Part shown: positions 32,484 through 42,163 of the stretch, piece by piece
Position numbering within the stretch: the stretch's first letter is position 1
Layout: each line of letters opens with the position of its first letter
The notes under the pieces: generated by a model
What the model was told of the DNA's origin: nothing
What the model saw: the letters and a program-made list of their open reading frames with translations, nothing else
Databases searched by the model: none
Assembly: GCF_014197265.1 (NCBI RefSeq)
Contig: NZ_JACIFH010000001.1
Coordinates: forward strand, 2,728,001-2,792,000
Source: Microbacterium invictum
Lineage (GTDB): Bacteria > Actinomycetota > Actinomycetes > Actinomycetales > Microbacteriaceae
Length of the DNA: 64,000 nucleotides
Direction of reading: 5' to 3'
Program-made: the position numbers and the translations under genes

Positions 32484-33870
32484 TCAGCGTCGCGGTGGCG
32501 CGAGGGCGTGCGCAAACAGTGGTGACCATGCGGTTTCCCAGGGCCAGGCTTCGGGGAGATGGAGTCGGATGCGGCGTGCGGAGGACGCGATCCTTGCGGG
32601 GATGGTGACGAGTTTCCGGCGGATCGTGGCGGTCGTCGCGTTCGCGAGGTGCGGCACCGGTGATGGTCGCGGCGGTGCGGGTGAGGTTGAACGCGATGAC
32701 GGCGAGGACGAGCCAGGCGGCGTTGGCGGCGAAGATCCCTGAGGGCAGGTGCGCGAGGGCGGAGTTCTTCAGGTCTGCGTTGACTTGCTCGATGACCGCG
32801 TGACGGCGGTGGACTTGGTCGGCGGTGACCGTGTCGAGGGTGCTGGTGGTGAAGAACGCGTGGAAGCGGTGCGTGTCGAACAGGGTCGGCTGGGACAGCT
32901 TCTTCTTGTTCAGCTCGGGGATACGACGCACCACGAGACGCCCGTGCACCCGGTCCTTCTTCGGTTTCGAAGTGAACGCAGTAAAGGGGACTTCGGCGAC
33001 TTCCGCATCTGAGGTCCAGGTGTCGGTGTCGTGGTCGTAGATCGCGTCGGTGTACTGGATCTTCGTCCAGGCGTCGTCGCCGATGGTGCCGATCGCGCGT
33101 TTCACTGCGGGATCCTGCCGGGCGGTGATCGACACGTCCGCGCCAGCCCGCAACGCTGCGGTCACGGTCGCGTGTCCGTAGTAGGCGGAGTCCGCGCGCA
33201 GTAGCACCGGCGCCGCGTTCATTGCCGGGAGTCGGGTGACGGTCTTCAGCGCGTCGGCGACGATCCGGGCGGCACCCCGTGGTGACCCGGCCGCGCCTTT
33301 GCGCAGACGCTGTCCGATGATCACCGGTGCGGTGGTCTCGGTCGATACCGTGGCGAGGAGCGCGTTGAGGCCGCGGACGCCGGAGTATCCGAATCCGGCG
33401 CCCTGCTTCTTCGATCCGTGGACCTCGACGATCGTGTCATCGACATCGACGAACACCATCCCGCTATCGGTGGGCGTCGGGAGAATCGGAGCCTCACCGG
33501 CGAGGTTGATCAGCAACCGGGACGCGACCGCATCGAGTTGACGGACGTGTCCGAAGGTGAACGAGCGCAGCAACGACCCCAATGTTGAGGGGGCATAGAT
33601 CGAGGCGAATAGCCGGCCCATGCCGCCGTGGCGCAGCACCGCCATGTCATCGATGGAGTCCGCCCCCGCGACCATCCCCGCCACCAGCGACGACACCTTC
33701 AACCCGGCATTCGCGCCCTTGTCCGTCGGGACGCTCAACCACTGATCGGCAAGGTCGCGCAGCCCCACCTTCTGGGCCAGAGCAACGATCGGGAGCAGCC
33801 CCGCGGCCGACACGAGACTCGGGTCATCGAATGATGCGGCAGCGGACCGGGAGACGTGAGAAACTTGCAT
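32484..33870 (-). mobile_element. IS1380-family transposase, frameshifted
   Basis: The long frame from 33870 carries the IS1380 DDE domain, with VFVDVDDTIVEVHGSKKQG and GYSGVRGLNALLATVS in the first half and RADSAYYGHATV near the second Asp. Near 32650 homology jumps to another frame that reads LANATTATIRRKLVTIPARI through ETAWSPLFAHALAPPRR and stops at 32484. The original frame runs on as nonsense to 32335. A one- or two-base indel has split the gene, so it is probably inactive. I could not identify terminal inverted repeats with confidence. Confidence 0.85.
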
Positions 33871-34450
33871 CTGCGAGATGCCTCTCTTTTCGGGCGAAAT
33901 GGAACCTTAGACAAGTCCTATTTTCCCTGATCAGACAGGCATTCTCCGTTTAACGCGCCGACCTCACCTCACACCCGATCAGTGGATCCAGGCTAAGTCA
34001 CGGACGGCTCCTGCTCACGCGCGATCCACAATCGCGCAATGTGCGAAAGAGGGACGTTCGCCGCGCACGGCTTCATACCCGGCCCCCGTCCCTGGGCTCG
34101 GCGAATGAGGATCTTGGACCCCCACTGGTTCGAGGAGCTTCCTTTGAATGAACCGTCGCAGCAAAGCTAAGCGTCCCCGACCGGCATGCTGGTGAGAGGT
34201 AGTACCCCGCTCCTGCTGGGGCCCGTCTTCCCTACCGGACCCGATGGTCACGGCGTTGCGCCACAGGACGGTGTCGAGGGACGAGGGCGGCGATGTGCTC
34301 GTCGCGAAGCGCTTCGTGGCGACGGTTCTTCGTCACGCTCGGTGGGATCATTCCTCCGGCCGAGGAGACCGGGCTTCGCCCACTTCGCTGGCAAGTCGTT
34401 CCGACCGATCGACCGAGCGCCGGCGCTCCCTACCGCTAGAGTCAGGGGAA
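33871..34450. other. 580-base gap with no confident gene
   Basis: The region starts inside the upstream end of the IS1380 copy (CCTCTCTTTTCGGGCG near 33890 may belong to its end). It contains frames without coding-like composition or ribosome sites. A TAGAGT -10 at 34437-34442 serves the ParB-fold gene. I see nothing else. Confidence 0.4.
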
Positions 34451-34474
34451 TTGGCCGAATCCTGGGGGGATCAG

Positions 34475-35920
34475 TTGATCGAGAAGACCACGCTCAAGGG
34501 CGAAGACCTATGGAAGCTGCGTCTCGACGAGGAGAATCCGCGTCATGAACGGAAGTCGCAGCAACAGGACGTCATCGACTACCTGGCGGCGAACGAGGAT
34601 GTGCTGCCGCTACTCGAGGACATCGCCGATCTGCGCTCGCTGAGCCCGTTCGACCGCTTCGGCGCGGTCCGGTCAGGAGAGATTCTTATCGCGCTCGAGG
34701 GTAACCGCCGGTTGTGCTCGCTCATCCTGCTAAACGACCCCGAGCTCGCGCCGGCGAAGTACCGGGCTCGGGTACGTGCGGCGGCCGCCGGATGGAATCC
34801 AGGTGACATCGAGATCGACGTCGCTGTCTTCGAATCCCGCGAGGAGGCCGACCCGTGGCTCGAGCGGCGACACCAGGGCGCGCTGGCAGGAAAAGGGCTG
34901 CGGCAGTGGTCGCCAGCGGCGAAGGACCGTCACTTCGGCGTATCCGCGAACGCGCTCGCGCTGCGGCTCCTCGACGACGGCGTCAGTTTGAACCTCATCA
35001 CGCCCGAGCAGCGCCGCAAGAGGGTCGTCACGACTGTGCGCCGGTTCTCCGACCGGGTCCCCTTCCGAAAGCGCTACCTACAGATTTCCACGGCCGCGGA
35101 CGATCCTAACTACATCACGGATCTCGATGGCGAACTATACAAGGAACGACTACGTGTCTTCCTCTGGGGGCTATTCGCGGACGAACCCACCGTTCACTCC
35201 CGCATGTCGGCGAGAGACATCCAACAATGGGTCGACGACCAGCTGAAAGACCCGTTGCTCGGCGATGGAGCGTCGGCGGGAACCGAGGGCTTTGTCGAAG
35301 ATCCGAGCGACGAGGCGGGAGTCGGGGGCTTCGAAGCTGAACAGGGCGCGCGGGCGACGGGTGCCAGCGGCGCCGCAAGCGACGGCTCGGGACGTCATTC
35401 CTCGGCCGAGAACGCCGCGGCCGGGAGCGACAACAAGGTGCCAAAGCCGGTGGCGCCGTCCAGTCGTTGGACGCTTGTCGACGGCGACTCCTTCGCCACG
35501 CCCACTGCCGATTCCGTCCGTCGCCACGTGATCTACGAACTCTCGCGGGTGTCGAAGAACACCCCGCTAGCGGCGTCAGTCGTGGCACGCGTGTTTCTCG
35601 AAGGCATTTACGTCGACATGTGGCGCAAGACCTGTGTGGGCAAGTCCGAGTCGAAGCTTCACGTGAAAGTCCTCGACATCGTTAAGGTGATCGGCGCCTG
35701 GCCGGACCTGACTCGCGCCGAGAAGAACGCGCTCAACGCACTGCAACGGAGCGCCCAGAACCCCGGCCAGCTGCTCAGTCCCGCCGGACTGGGGGCAGCC
35801 GCGCACGGGGCCGCGATACCCGCCTGGGCGACATTGGTCGCGGAATGGGACTCACTGCTACCGATCACCCGCAAGATCTTCGCGTTCGTAGAGGACTCCG
35901 CTGGCCAAGGGCCCTTCTGA
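34475..35920 (+). CDS. ParB/Srx-fold domain protein, partner of the methylase
   Basis: A 481-residue protein. Residues about 10-95 form a ParB-like N-terminal domain: DEENPRHERKSQQQDVIDYL is box I and ALEGNRRLCSLILL is the box II equivalent of GERR. Some members of this fold bind CTP or act as nucleases. The middle is helical; residues about 290-340 are a Gly/Ser/Ala linker. The C-terminal 130 residues form an unknown helical domain. TTG 34475 has a GGGGGGA site; TTG 34451 would fit a leaderless start from TAGAGT at 34437. The stop is 32 bases before the methylase, so they form an operon. Confidence 0.75.
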   Translation: MIEKTTLKGEDLWKLRLDEENPRHERKSQQQDVIDYLAANEDVLPLLEDIADLRSLSPFDRFGAVRSGEILIALEGNRRLCSLILLNDPELAPAKYRARVRAAAAGWNPGDIEIDVAVFESREEADPWLERRHQGALAGKGLRQWSPAAKDRHFGVSANALALRLLDDGVSLNLITPEQRRKRVVTTVRRFSDRVPFRKRYLQISTAADDPNYITDLDGELYKERLRVFLWGLFADEPTVHSRMSARDIQQWVDDQLKDPLLGDGASAGTEGFVEDPSDEAGVGGFEAEQGARATGASGAASDGSGRHSSAENAAAGSDNKVPKPVAPSSRWTLVDGDSFATPTADSVRRHVIYELSRVSKNTPLAASVVARVFLEGIYVDMWRKTCVGKSESKLHVKVLDIVKVIGAWPDLTRAEKNALNALQRSAQNPGQLLSPAGLGAAAHGAAIPAWATLVAEWDSLLPITRKIFAFVEDSAGQGPF

Positions 35921-35952
35921 CCGCTAGCGTCACAGCTGGAGGAGACAGCAAC

Positions 35953-36825
35953 GTGCCCAACACCCACTCACCGCTCCGATATCCCGGCGGAAAGAGCGTC
36001 CTGCTGAAGGCAGTCGTCGACGTCATCGAACGCAACGACCTACGAGGGCACCGATACGCCGAGCCATACGCCGGCGGCGGCGGTCTGGCGTTGGCGCTGC
36101 TGTACGGGCGCCATACCCACCGCATCGCCCTCAACGACCTTGACCCTGCGATCTACTCGCTGTGGTGGTCAATCCTGAACGCGAACGATGAGCTCCTCTC
36201 CAAGATCGAGACCACTCCCATCACAGTCCCGGAGTGGCATCAGCAACGCGAGACGTACTTCCTCGGCGACGCCAGCGATCCTGTGTCGCTGGGATTTGCC
36301 GCGCTCTTCCTGAACCGCACCAACCGCTCCGGAGTCATCAAGGGTGGTGTGATCGGGGGCCTAGATCAAACCGGCAACTACCTGATCGACTGCCGCTTCA
36401 ACCGGGCAACGCTCGCGCAGAAAATCGAACGCATCTGGAAATACCGGGCGCAGATCGAGATATCGAGCCTGGACGGGCGCGCATTTCTCCAGCAGCACGA
36501 CGAGCGAACCGAGCCGACCCTGTTCTTCGTCGATCCGCCGTACTTCGTGAAGGGACGAGGGCTCTACTCGAACTACTTCGAAGACGATGACCACAACCAG
36601 CTAGCTGAGCGGGTGCACGCCCTCAAAAACCCGTGGCTGCTCACCTACGACGACGCCGAAGCCATCGCCTCCTTGTACGGCACTGACCCGCTGTACAGAT
36701 ACTCGATAAAGTACTCGGCGGCGGTGAAGCGCACTGGCACCGAGCTGCTCGCCACGTCCAACGACCTCGAGGTCGCATTCCCGAACATGACGCGCGTGGT
36801 TCAGCCCGAGCGAATGACCGCCTGA
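35953..36825 (+). CDS. D12-class adenine-specific DNA methyltransferase
   Basis: A 290-residue Dam-like enzyme that methylates adenine N6 with S-adenosylmethionine. Family motifs in order are PLRYPGGKS at 7-15 (motif X), EPYAGGGG at 37-44 (SAM-binding motif I), NDLDP at 61-65, and DPPYF at 194-198 (catalytic motif IV). GTG 35953 follows a GGAGGAGA site near 35938-35945. No cognate restriction gene is adjacent; the partner is the ParB-fold protein upstream, and a Shedu nuclease lies convergent downstream. The target sequence is unknown. It may protect DNA from a nuclease partner or mark the element. Confidence 0.9.
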   Translation: MPNTHSPLRYPGGKSVLLKAVVDVIERNDLRGHRYAEPYAGGGGLALALLYGRHTHRIALNDLDPAIYSLWWSILNANDELLSKIETTPITVPEWHQQRETYFLGDASDPVSLGFAALFLNRTNRSGVIKGGVIGGLDQTGNYLIDCRFNRATLAQKIERIWKYRAQIEISSLDGRAFLQQHDERTEPTLFFVDPPYFVKGRGLYSNYFEDDDHNQLAERVHALKNPWLLTYDDAEAIASLYGTDPLYRYSIKYSAAVKRTGTELLATSNDLEVAFPNMTRVVQPERMTA

Positions 36826-37073
36826 CCGTATTTGGCGAACGAATTAGGCGTGCTCACCGCTCGCGTGGCTCCTGTCCGCGCGGCCGGAGGCAGCCCGCAT
36901 TTCGAGCGGGCCGAGCGGGCGGGGAGTCGCGGACGGCTGGGAGCCCGCGGATCAATTAGGGTGAGTCGGTCGGCCATGGATGCTTTCCGCGTCGGCTACT
37001 CGCGGGTTCAAGTGTCCAGGAGCTCTTGCTCCGTCTCCTCCTCCTTCGTCGGTCGAGGACCGGTCCGATGGCG

Positions 37074-38276
37074 CTAGCCGCTCACTATGAACTTCGCGCG
37101 TGCTAGCAGTTCATCGAACGTGAGGATCTCCACGTCTCCATTCGCTTTGCGGTATAGCTCGAACGATTCCATCTGTTCACTGTTGACGCCGTGCTCCGAT
37201 CGAAACTCGGCAAGGTTTCCTACCAGAAGCACTTGACGTGCGCGAGTCGTCGAAAAGTCCAACCCAGTTGGTGTGCCATCAGGCTTGGTGTGGTGCTCAA
37301 TCTGATTGATGAACTGGCGATACGCCTTACGCACGGTCTTCTGAAGCTGAGCTACTCCGCCCACCAGTTCCTCCGTGGGCACGTATACGTCCGGCGTTCG
37401 ATACGGCTTGGTCTTAAGGAGCGGAGTGTCGTGACGCTTGATCTCGCAGAACAGGAGTGTGCTGATGACGGCACGGGAACGCATGACGGCATCGCTTCGT
37501 TTACCGGCTCCCGACCATAGATTCGCTCCGGTTGTGATCTGTTCCAGGCGACCTGAGTCAAACGCGTCATGACCGACGAGGCTAAGTCCATAACCGAAGA
37601 TCCACGTCGCGCCTTCGAAGAACGCCTGCCAAAGCGCTTCTGGGGTCTTGCCTTTGCGGATTTGCTCCTTCTCGAAGAATGCGGGGTCGGTGAGGAGATT
37701 CTCGAAGTACTCGATTGTGCTCTTGCGGTCGCTGATCAAGTTGATCTCGTTCTCGCTCAACGAGGAGCCCAACAGCGTGGAGATCAACGGCACCAACTCG
37801 CCGCGATCGCGGGCGTTGAGCAGACGGATGACCTCGACGTCGGTCGCGGGCGACATCTGGAACGTCCCGGCGCCGGCGTCGACTTCCTTGAGGCTCAGCA
37901 CGTAGCTCATGAGCTTCATGAAGTTCTCGTGTCCACCTGATGTGTCGACCGAGGCCTTCACTGCCAGACTGGCCGTCTCGATCTCCTCCGTGATAGGGAC
38001 GGATGCTTTCGCCCGATCGACCTTAAGTAGTCGAACTCGCGGGGAGAACCGTCCGTCTTTAGCGACCAGTTTTACCTCGCACAGCAGTGCTACCTGCGCA
38101 GTCTCGTCCAGCAGGAACTGCTTGATCAGCGCGCGGCGCTTCGTGTCGTAGAAGAAGGAGAAGTGTTCCTTCGCCTCGCGAATTTCAAGCACGCTGAAAT
38201 CGTCCTCGGAGACGTCGAACCATTCCGCGCGATGCGAGAGATCGAGCAGTGGTTCCCAGGGCACGATCCGAGCCAT
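37074..38276 (-). CDS. sduA: Shedu-type antiphage nuclease (DUF4263)
   Basis: A 400-residue protein. The C-terminal half is the Shedu SduA domain (DUF4263), a PD-(D/E)xK nuclease: AFFEGATWIFGYGLSLV at 218-234, Asp262 in KRSDAVM, then Glu278-Ile-Lys280 in FCEIKRHD and Gln310 in the following helix. The N-terminal 200 residues are a variable sensor region. ATG 38276 has GGGAG seven bases upstream and is better than longer starts. Shedu is a single-gene anti-phage system. It faces the ParB-methylase operon tail to tail with a 248-base gap. Confidence 0.85.
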   Translation of the reverse strand: MARIVPWEPLLDLSHRAEWFDVSEDDFSVLEIREAKEHFSFFYDTKRRALIKQFLLDETAQVALLCEVKLVAKDGRFSPRVRLLKVDRAKASVPITEEIETASLAVKASVDTSGGHENFMKLMSYVLSLKEVDAGAGTFQMSPATDVEVIRLLNARDRGELVPLISTLLGSSLSENEINLISDRKSTIEYFENLLTDPAFFEKEQIRKGKTPEALWQAFFEGATWIFGYGLSLVGHDAFDSGRLEQITTGANLWSGAGKRSDAVMRSRAVISTLLFCEIKRHDTPLLKTKPYRTPDVYVPTEELVGGVAQLQKTVRKAYRQFINQIEHHTKPDGTPTGLDFSTTRARQVLLVGNLAEFRSEHGVNSEQMESFELYRKANGDVEILTFDELLARAKFIVSG

Positions 38277-38781
38277 TGATCTCCCAGTCATGTAGTCGAC
38301 GGCTTGAGCCTGGCGTGGTCCCGCCCATCGAACGTCCTCATGCCTGTCGCAGTGGCGTAGATGGCGCACGGTCCAGCAGGCCGTGGGACCAGTAAAGCGG
38401 GTCACCGCCGGCGGGCAGCGACGACACGCGAGGCCAAGGCGGGTGCCGTCAGTCCTTCGAGACGCTGGCCCCGTCTGGGTGACCTATTGCTAGTCGGCGG
38501 TCGCCCGCCAGCCGGTCCTCGAACGAGCGCACCGTCCTTCAGCACGTCGGCGCTGCTGGCGGTGGGGCGCATGCCCGGATAGCCCGCCCGCTGAAGGTGC
38601 CCGTTCACGTACGCCATACGAACGATGGCGAAGGTGAGGATCAAACCTGCAGGGTCAAGAGACGAGACGATCGACTGCCCACGCCCAACGATCGAACAAG
38701 AGCGATGAACAAGAGCGATGCACGCAGGCACTTTCTGTGAAACACGGGACACGAATAGCAAATGAGCGTAGCGTGTGAGAC
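38277..38781. other. Relaxase upstream region, candidate oriT
   Basis: This non-coding region lies between the Shedu start and the divergently read relaxase gene, where origins of transfer of MobF systems usually sit. Its right part is AT-richer than its surroundings and holds a direct repeat of 13 bp (38694-38719) and small inverted words (GAGCGTAGCGTGTGAG near 38764). A minus-strand frame from an ATG at 38617 (MAYVNGHLQRAGYPG) is weakly coding-like. No nic site can be assigned. Confidence 0.4.
38694..38719. repeat. 13-bp direct repeat upstream of the relaxase gene
   Basis: GAACAAGAGCGAT occurs twice head to tail (38694-38706 and 38707-38719), 60-90 bases before the relaxase start. Direct repeats are typical relaxase- or accessory-protein-binding sites in oriT regions. 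Confidence 0.6.
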
Positions 38782-41772
38782 ATGCGCGGGGGCTTGGAGC
38801 GGTGGAAGCGAGGCGTCGACTCGCACGGAGTGAAGGCGGCGATCGCGTACGCTCTGGATGGCAACTGCGACGCGGCGCTGCGCTTGTCGAGCGGAGTCGA
38901 TGTTCTCGCCGCGTACAGTGACTCCGATGGACGAACGATCGCGCGGTACTCTGTTGAGTCGGGCCAGATCTCGATCGATGAGTTGACGCGCGAGCAGCTG
39001 CTGCATTGGGTCGACGGGCGTGACCCCGATACGGGTGAGCGCCGCGGCCGGGACCTGACATCGCCGCAGTCCGACTTGATTCTGGATGGCACGACCAACG
39101 CGCCGAAGTCGTACAGCCTTGTCGCGCTGATCCATCCCGAGCTGGCCGTCGAGTTCGAGGCGCTGCAAGACAGGCTGCGCGCGCGAATTCTCGCGACCTG
39201 GCAGCGCGAGCTCAACGCGCGCCGCGGCGCAGGTGGTCGATTCCGGGAGGCGATCGGTCGGCTTGAGGTCGTGGAGCTTCAGCATCGCCGTTCCCGCGCT
39301 CTCGATCCGCACATTCACCGGCATATGTGGCTGAGTGTCAAGGTTCAAGGTGCTGATGGGAAGTGGTCGAATGTCGACTCCCGGGTGGCGATGAAGCTGC
39401 ACACGGTGATCAATGCGGAAGGTGACTTGGCGGCCCGCACCGATCCGCAGTGGCTGGCGGCGCTCGCCCGACATGGATACTCCCTCAACGGTGACGGCGA
39501 GGTAGCGGAGGTCGCCCACGCGGTGCGTCCCCTGTCGCGGCGGTCGAATCAGATCGAAGCAAATCGTGCGGTGATGCTGGCGGACTGGCGGACCGCGCAC
39601 CCGGGCCAGCAGCCCGATCGTGATGTGATGCAGCAGATCGACCGACACGCCTGGGCGAAAGGGCGCCCCCAGAAGCCGCGCGATCTCGAGGAGGCGGCAT
39701 GGGAGCAGCTGATCCGCGACGAGCTCGCCGCTATCGATCCCGGACTGCTCGCCGCCCGCACAGCGATCCAGCCCACCACTCCTGCCACGCCGGACCCGGG
39801 ACTGCTGGCTGCGGCCGCGTTGGTGGACGCCGACCAGCGGTCGGCGGCGTACGGTGGCCGGTTCAGTGCGTTCGATATTCGGGCGGGTGCGATGCGTGCG
39901 GTGGCAGCGTCCGGCGTCGTCGCCGTCCGTGATGAGCTGCAGCCGATCATCGATGACGTGATCGATCGAGCGCACTCCCAGGTCATCGACCTCCTCGATG
40001 GCGAGACCGATCGTCCCGCACACATCAAGGGATTCATGGCATCGCAGACCGCCTCGCTGAAGGTCGACCTCGCCGCCCGATTCGATGCACTCAACCTGCC
40101 GGGTGCCGATCTCGACCGCGCACATGTCGCCGCTGCCGCGCGCGTCGTCGAGGGTGTCGTTCTGGATGAGGGTCAAGCGGATGCCGCGGCAGCGATCGCC
40201 GGGTCGAATCGCCTTGTCACGATCACCGGTCCTGCCGGTACCGGAAAGACGACCATGCTCCGTGTCGCCAAGCGTGCGCTCGAGTCGCAGGGACGCCGCC
40301 TGCTTGTGGTCGCACCCACCAAGAAGGCCGCCTCCGTCGCGGGGCGTGAAATCGGAGGGACCACATCGAGCCTGCACGCGCTGCTCCGAGACCACGGCTG
40401 GCGGTGGACCCGCGATGCCGCCGGCGCCGAACACTGGACCCGTCTTTCGCCCGGCGAGTCCGATGACAACGGTGGCACCTACCTCGGTCCGCGCCGATAC
40501 CCGCTCTGCCCCGGTGATCGAATCGTGGTCGATGAAGCGGGCATGGTCGACCTGCACACCGCTCGCGCACTGGCGATCCTGGCCGCGAACACCGGTGCCG
40601 GCATCGCGATGGTCGGCGACCACCTGCAAGCCATGCCCGTCGGACACTCCGGCGCGATGGCCTGCATGGCCCGCCGCTCCGCCAGCCTCGTCGAGCTGAC
40701 GAACATCCACCGGTTCCGCGACCCCGAATACGCCGCGCTCACCGTGCGACTGCGGGAACCGGCATCCGCAACCGACGCGATCGCCATCGCGGCTGAACTC
40801 GACGCGCGAGGCCACATCCACACCGTCGCCGACCAGCGGCAAGCGCGCGACGTGATGGTCGAGGCCTACTTCCGCGCCTCAGCGGGCCGCACGCGAGTCG
40901 CACTCGTGACAAGCACGAACGACGAGGCTGACGCGGTCAACGACGCCATCCAGCAACGACGCATCGACGCCGGCCAGCTCGCGATGCGCCGGATCGCCGT
41001 GGGCATGGACGAGCAGCGCATTCTCGAGGGCGACGTCGTGCAGACCCGCCGAAACGATCGCGTCGCAGACGTCGAAAACCGCGCCCTCTGGACAGTGCGC
41101 CGCATCCACCCCGACCGCATCGAGCTCGCCAGCATCACCGACTCCGCCGACGTCCGCACGGTGAGCGCCGACTATGCCGCCGACCATGTCCACCTCGCCT
41201 ACGCGTCCACGGTGCATGGCATCCAAGGGGAGACGACCGACACCTCGATCGTCGGCCCGGGCGTGGACGCCGCCGGGCTCTACGTCGGCATGACCCGCGG
41301 CCGCGTCCAAAACGAGGCGGTCGCCCTCGTCCGGCCGGGCGAGACCGCCATCGACGTCGTCGCGAGCCAGATGACCCGCGGGCTCCCCGAAGTCACGATC
41401 GACGACTCTCGCCGCGCCGCACGCAACGAACTCAGTCGGGCCGCCCGCGACGGCACCCCAGGCGACGGGACGCAGGTACAGGACGAGCTCGAGGGCTGGG
41501 TGCGCGACAGCACCCGCGTCCTCGCGGAGCAGCACGCACGCGTCGCGACCGCGAACTCGGCCGGTCACGGCCGCGGAGAGCCCGCTTCGTCGCCGGAAGT
41601 CGAGCCCCGGTACGAACAGCTTCGAGCTCGCATCGCAGTGCGCCAGGGCCAGCTCGACGGGCTCATTGATGAGCTCAACAGTGCTCCCACTGGACGAGGG
41701 ACCACGAACTCGGAGGCCGCAGCTCTCGTGCCGATTGGTGCGATGGCCGGCACAGGAGGGCTCTCGCGCTGA
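38782..41772 (+). CDS. MobF-family (TrwC/TraA) conjugative relaxase-helicase
   Basis: A 996-residue bifunctional protein. Residues about 1-300 form the TrwC relaxase domain that nicks oriT and stays bound to the transferred strand. Its metal-binding histidine cluster HIHRH is at 177-181, and candidate catalytic tyrosines are near the N-terminus (Tyr23, Tyr45). Residues about 440-870 form a RecD/TraI-like superfamily 1 helicase with Walker A GPAGTGKTT at 483-491 and the VVDEAGMVD Walker B. The end (880-996) is a helical tail. It heads the transfer region and its likely substrate oriT lies just upstream. Confidence 0.93.
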   Translation: MRGGLERWKRGVDSHGVKAAIAYALDGNCDAALRLSSGVDVLAAYSDSDGRTIARYSVESGQISIDELTREQLLHWVDGRDPDTGERRGRDLTSPQSDLILDGTTNAPKSYSLVALIHPELAVEFEALQDRLRARILATWQRELNARRGAGGRFREAIGRLEVVELQHRRSRALDPHIHRHMWLSVKVQGADGKWSNVDSRVAMKLHTVINAEGDLAARTDPQWLAALARHGYSLNGDGEVAEVAHAVRPLSRRSNQIEANRAVMLADWRTAHPGQQPDRDVMQQIDRHAWAKGRPQKPRDLEEAAWEQLIRDELAAIDPGLLAARTAIQPTTPATPDPGLLAAAALVDADQRSAAYGGRFSAFDIRAGAMRAVAASGVVAVRDELQPIIDDVIDRAHSQVIDLLDGETDRPAHIKGFMASQTASLKVDLAARFDALNLPGADLDRAHVAAAARVVEGVVLDEGQADAAAAIAGSNRLVTITGPAGTGKTTMLRVAKRALESQGRRLLVVAPTKKAASVAGREIGGTTSSLHALLRDHGWRWTRDAAGAEHWTRLSPGESDDNGGTYLGPRRYPLCPGDRIVVDEAGMVDLHTARALAILAANTGAGIAMVGDHLQAMPVGHSGAMACMARRSASLVELTNIHRFRDPEYAALTVRLREPASATDAIAIAAELDARGHIHTVADQRQARDVMVEAYFRASAGRTRVALVTSTNDEADAVNDAIQQRRIDAGQLAMRRIAVGMDEQRILEGDVVQTRRNDRVADVENRALWTVRRIHPDRIELASITDSADVRTVSADYAADHVHLAYASTVHGIQGETTDTSIVGPGVDAAGLYVGMTRGRVQNEAVALVRPGETAIDVVASQMTRGLPEVTIDDSRRAARNELSRAARDGTPGDGTQVQDELEGWVRDSTRVLAEQHARVATANSAGHGRGEPASSPEVEPRYEQLRARIAVRQGQLDGLIDELNSAPTGRGTTNSEAAALVPIGAMAGTGGLSR

Positions 41773-41776
41773 CCGT

Positions 41777-42082
41777 TCAGAGCGGGGTGACCGCGTTCGC
41801 CCACACCCAGCAGCGCAACTCTCGGTCTCCGACCGTGAACTGGATGCCGCAGGCGACGTCATTCCACACCACGACGACCGCGTCCACTTGAGTCGGGTGC
41901 GGACCGAACCGTACCCACGCCCGGCACTTCCGGGGCTTCGGGTCGCGCGTCTCGGGCAGTTCATCGGCACGCCTCTCGGCCCGCGTCAGCGATTGCAGGG
42001 GGCTCTCGGTCGCCAGTCGCTGGAGGATGCCGTTGTCCATCCGTCGGTCGATCGCGGCGGCGTAGCGTCGATTGGTCCCCAC
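41777..42082 (-). CDS. Small hypothetical protein of the transfer region
   Basis: A 101-residue basic protein, convergent with the relaxase gene and ending four bases from it. The sequence has an Arg-rich N-terminal half and a beta-rich C-terminal half (KCRAWVRFGPHPTQVDAVVVVW). No family is recognised. The start may be ATG 42082 or the internal ATG at about 42040. Third-position bias supports coding. Confidence 0.5.
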   Translation of the reverse strand: MGTNRRYAAAIDRRMDNGILQRLATESPLQSLTRAERRADELPETRDPKPRKCRAWVRFGPHPTQVDAVVVVWNDVACGIQFTVGDRELRCWVWANAVTPL

Positions 42083-42149
42083 GCGGAGCTGGCCCTCTCT
42101 CCGGCCGATGAAGATTCGGATTGCTCTTTCAAAGATAGAACAACAATTC

Positions 42150-42155
42150 TAGACT
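42150..42155 (+). promoter_or_regulatory. -10 box with adjacent inverted repeat
   Basis: TAGACT ends eight bases before ATG 42164. It follows an AT-rich inverted word, TAGAACAACAATTCTA (about 42136-42151), which could be an operator of the small gene. Confidence 0.4.
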
Positions 42156-42163
42156 GTGTAGCC

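Noticed and set aside
32320..33960. Exact inverted repeats at the ends of the IS1380 copy
   Set aside because: I compared both flanks by eye and found no convincing match, so ends are not assigned.
38641..40842. A 733-codon minus-strand frame over the relaxase gene
   Set aside because: The plus strand encodes an unmistakable relaxase-helicase; the minus frame has no recognisable domain.
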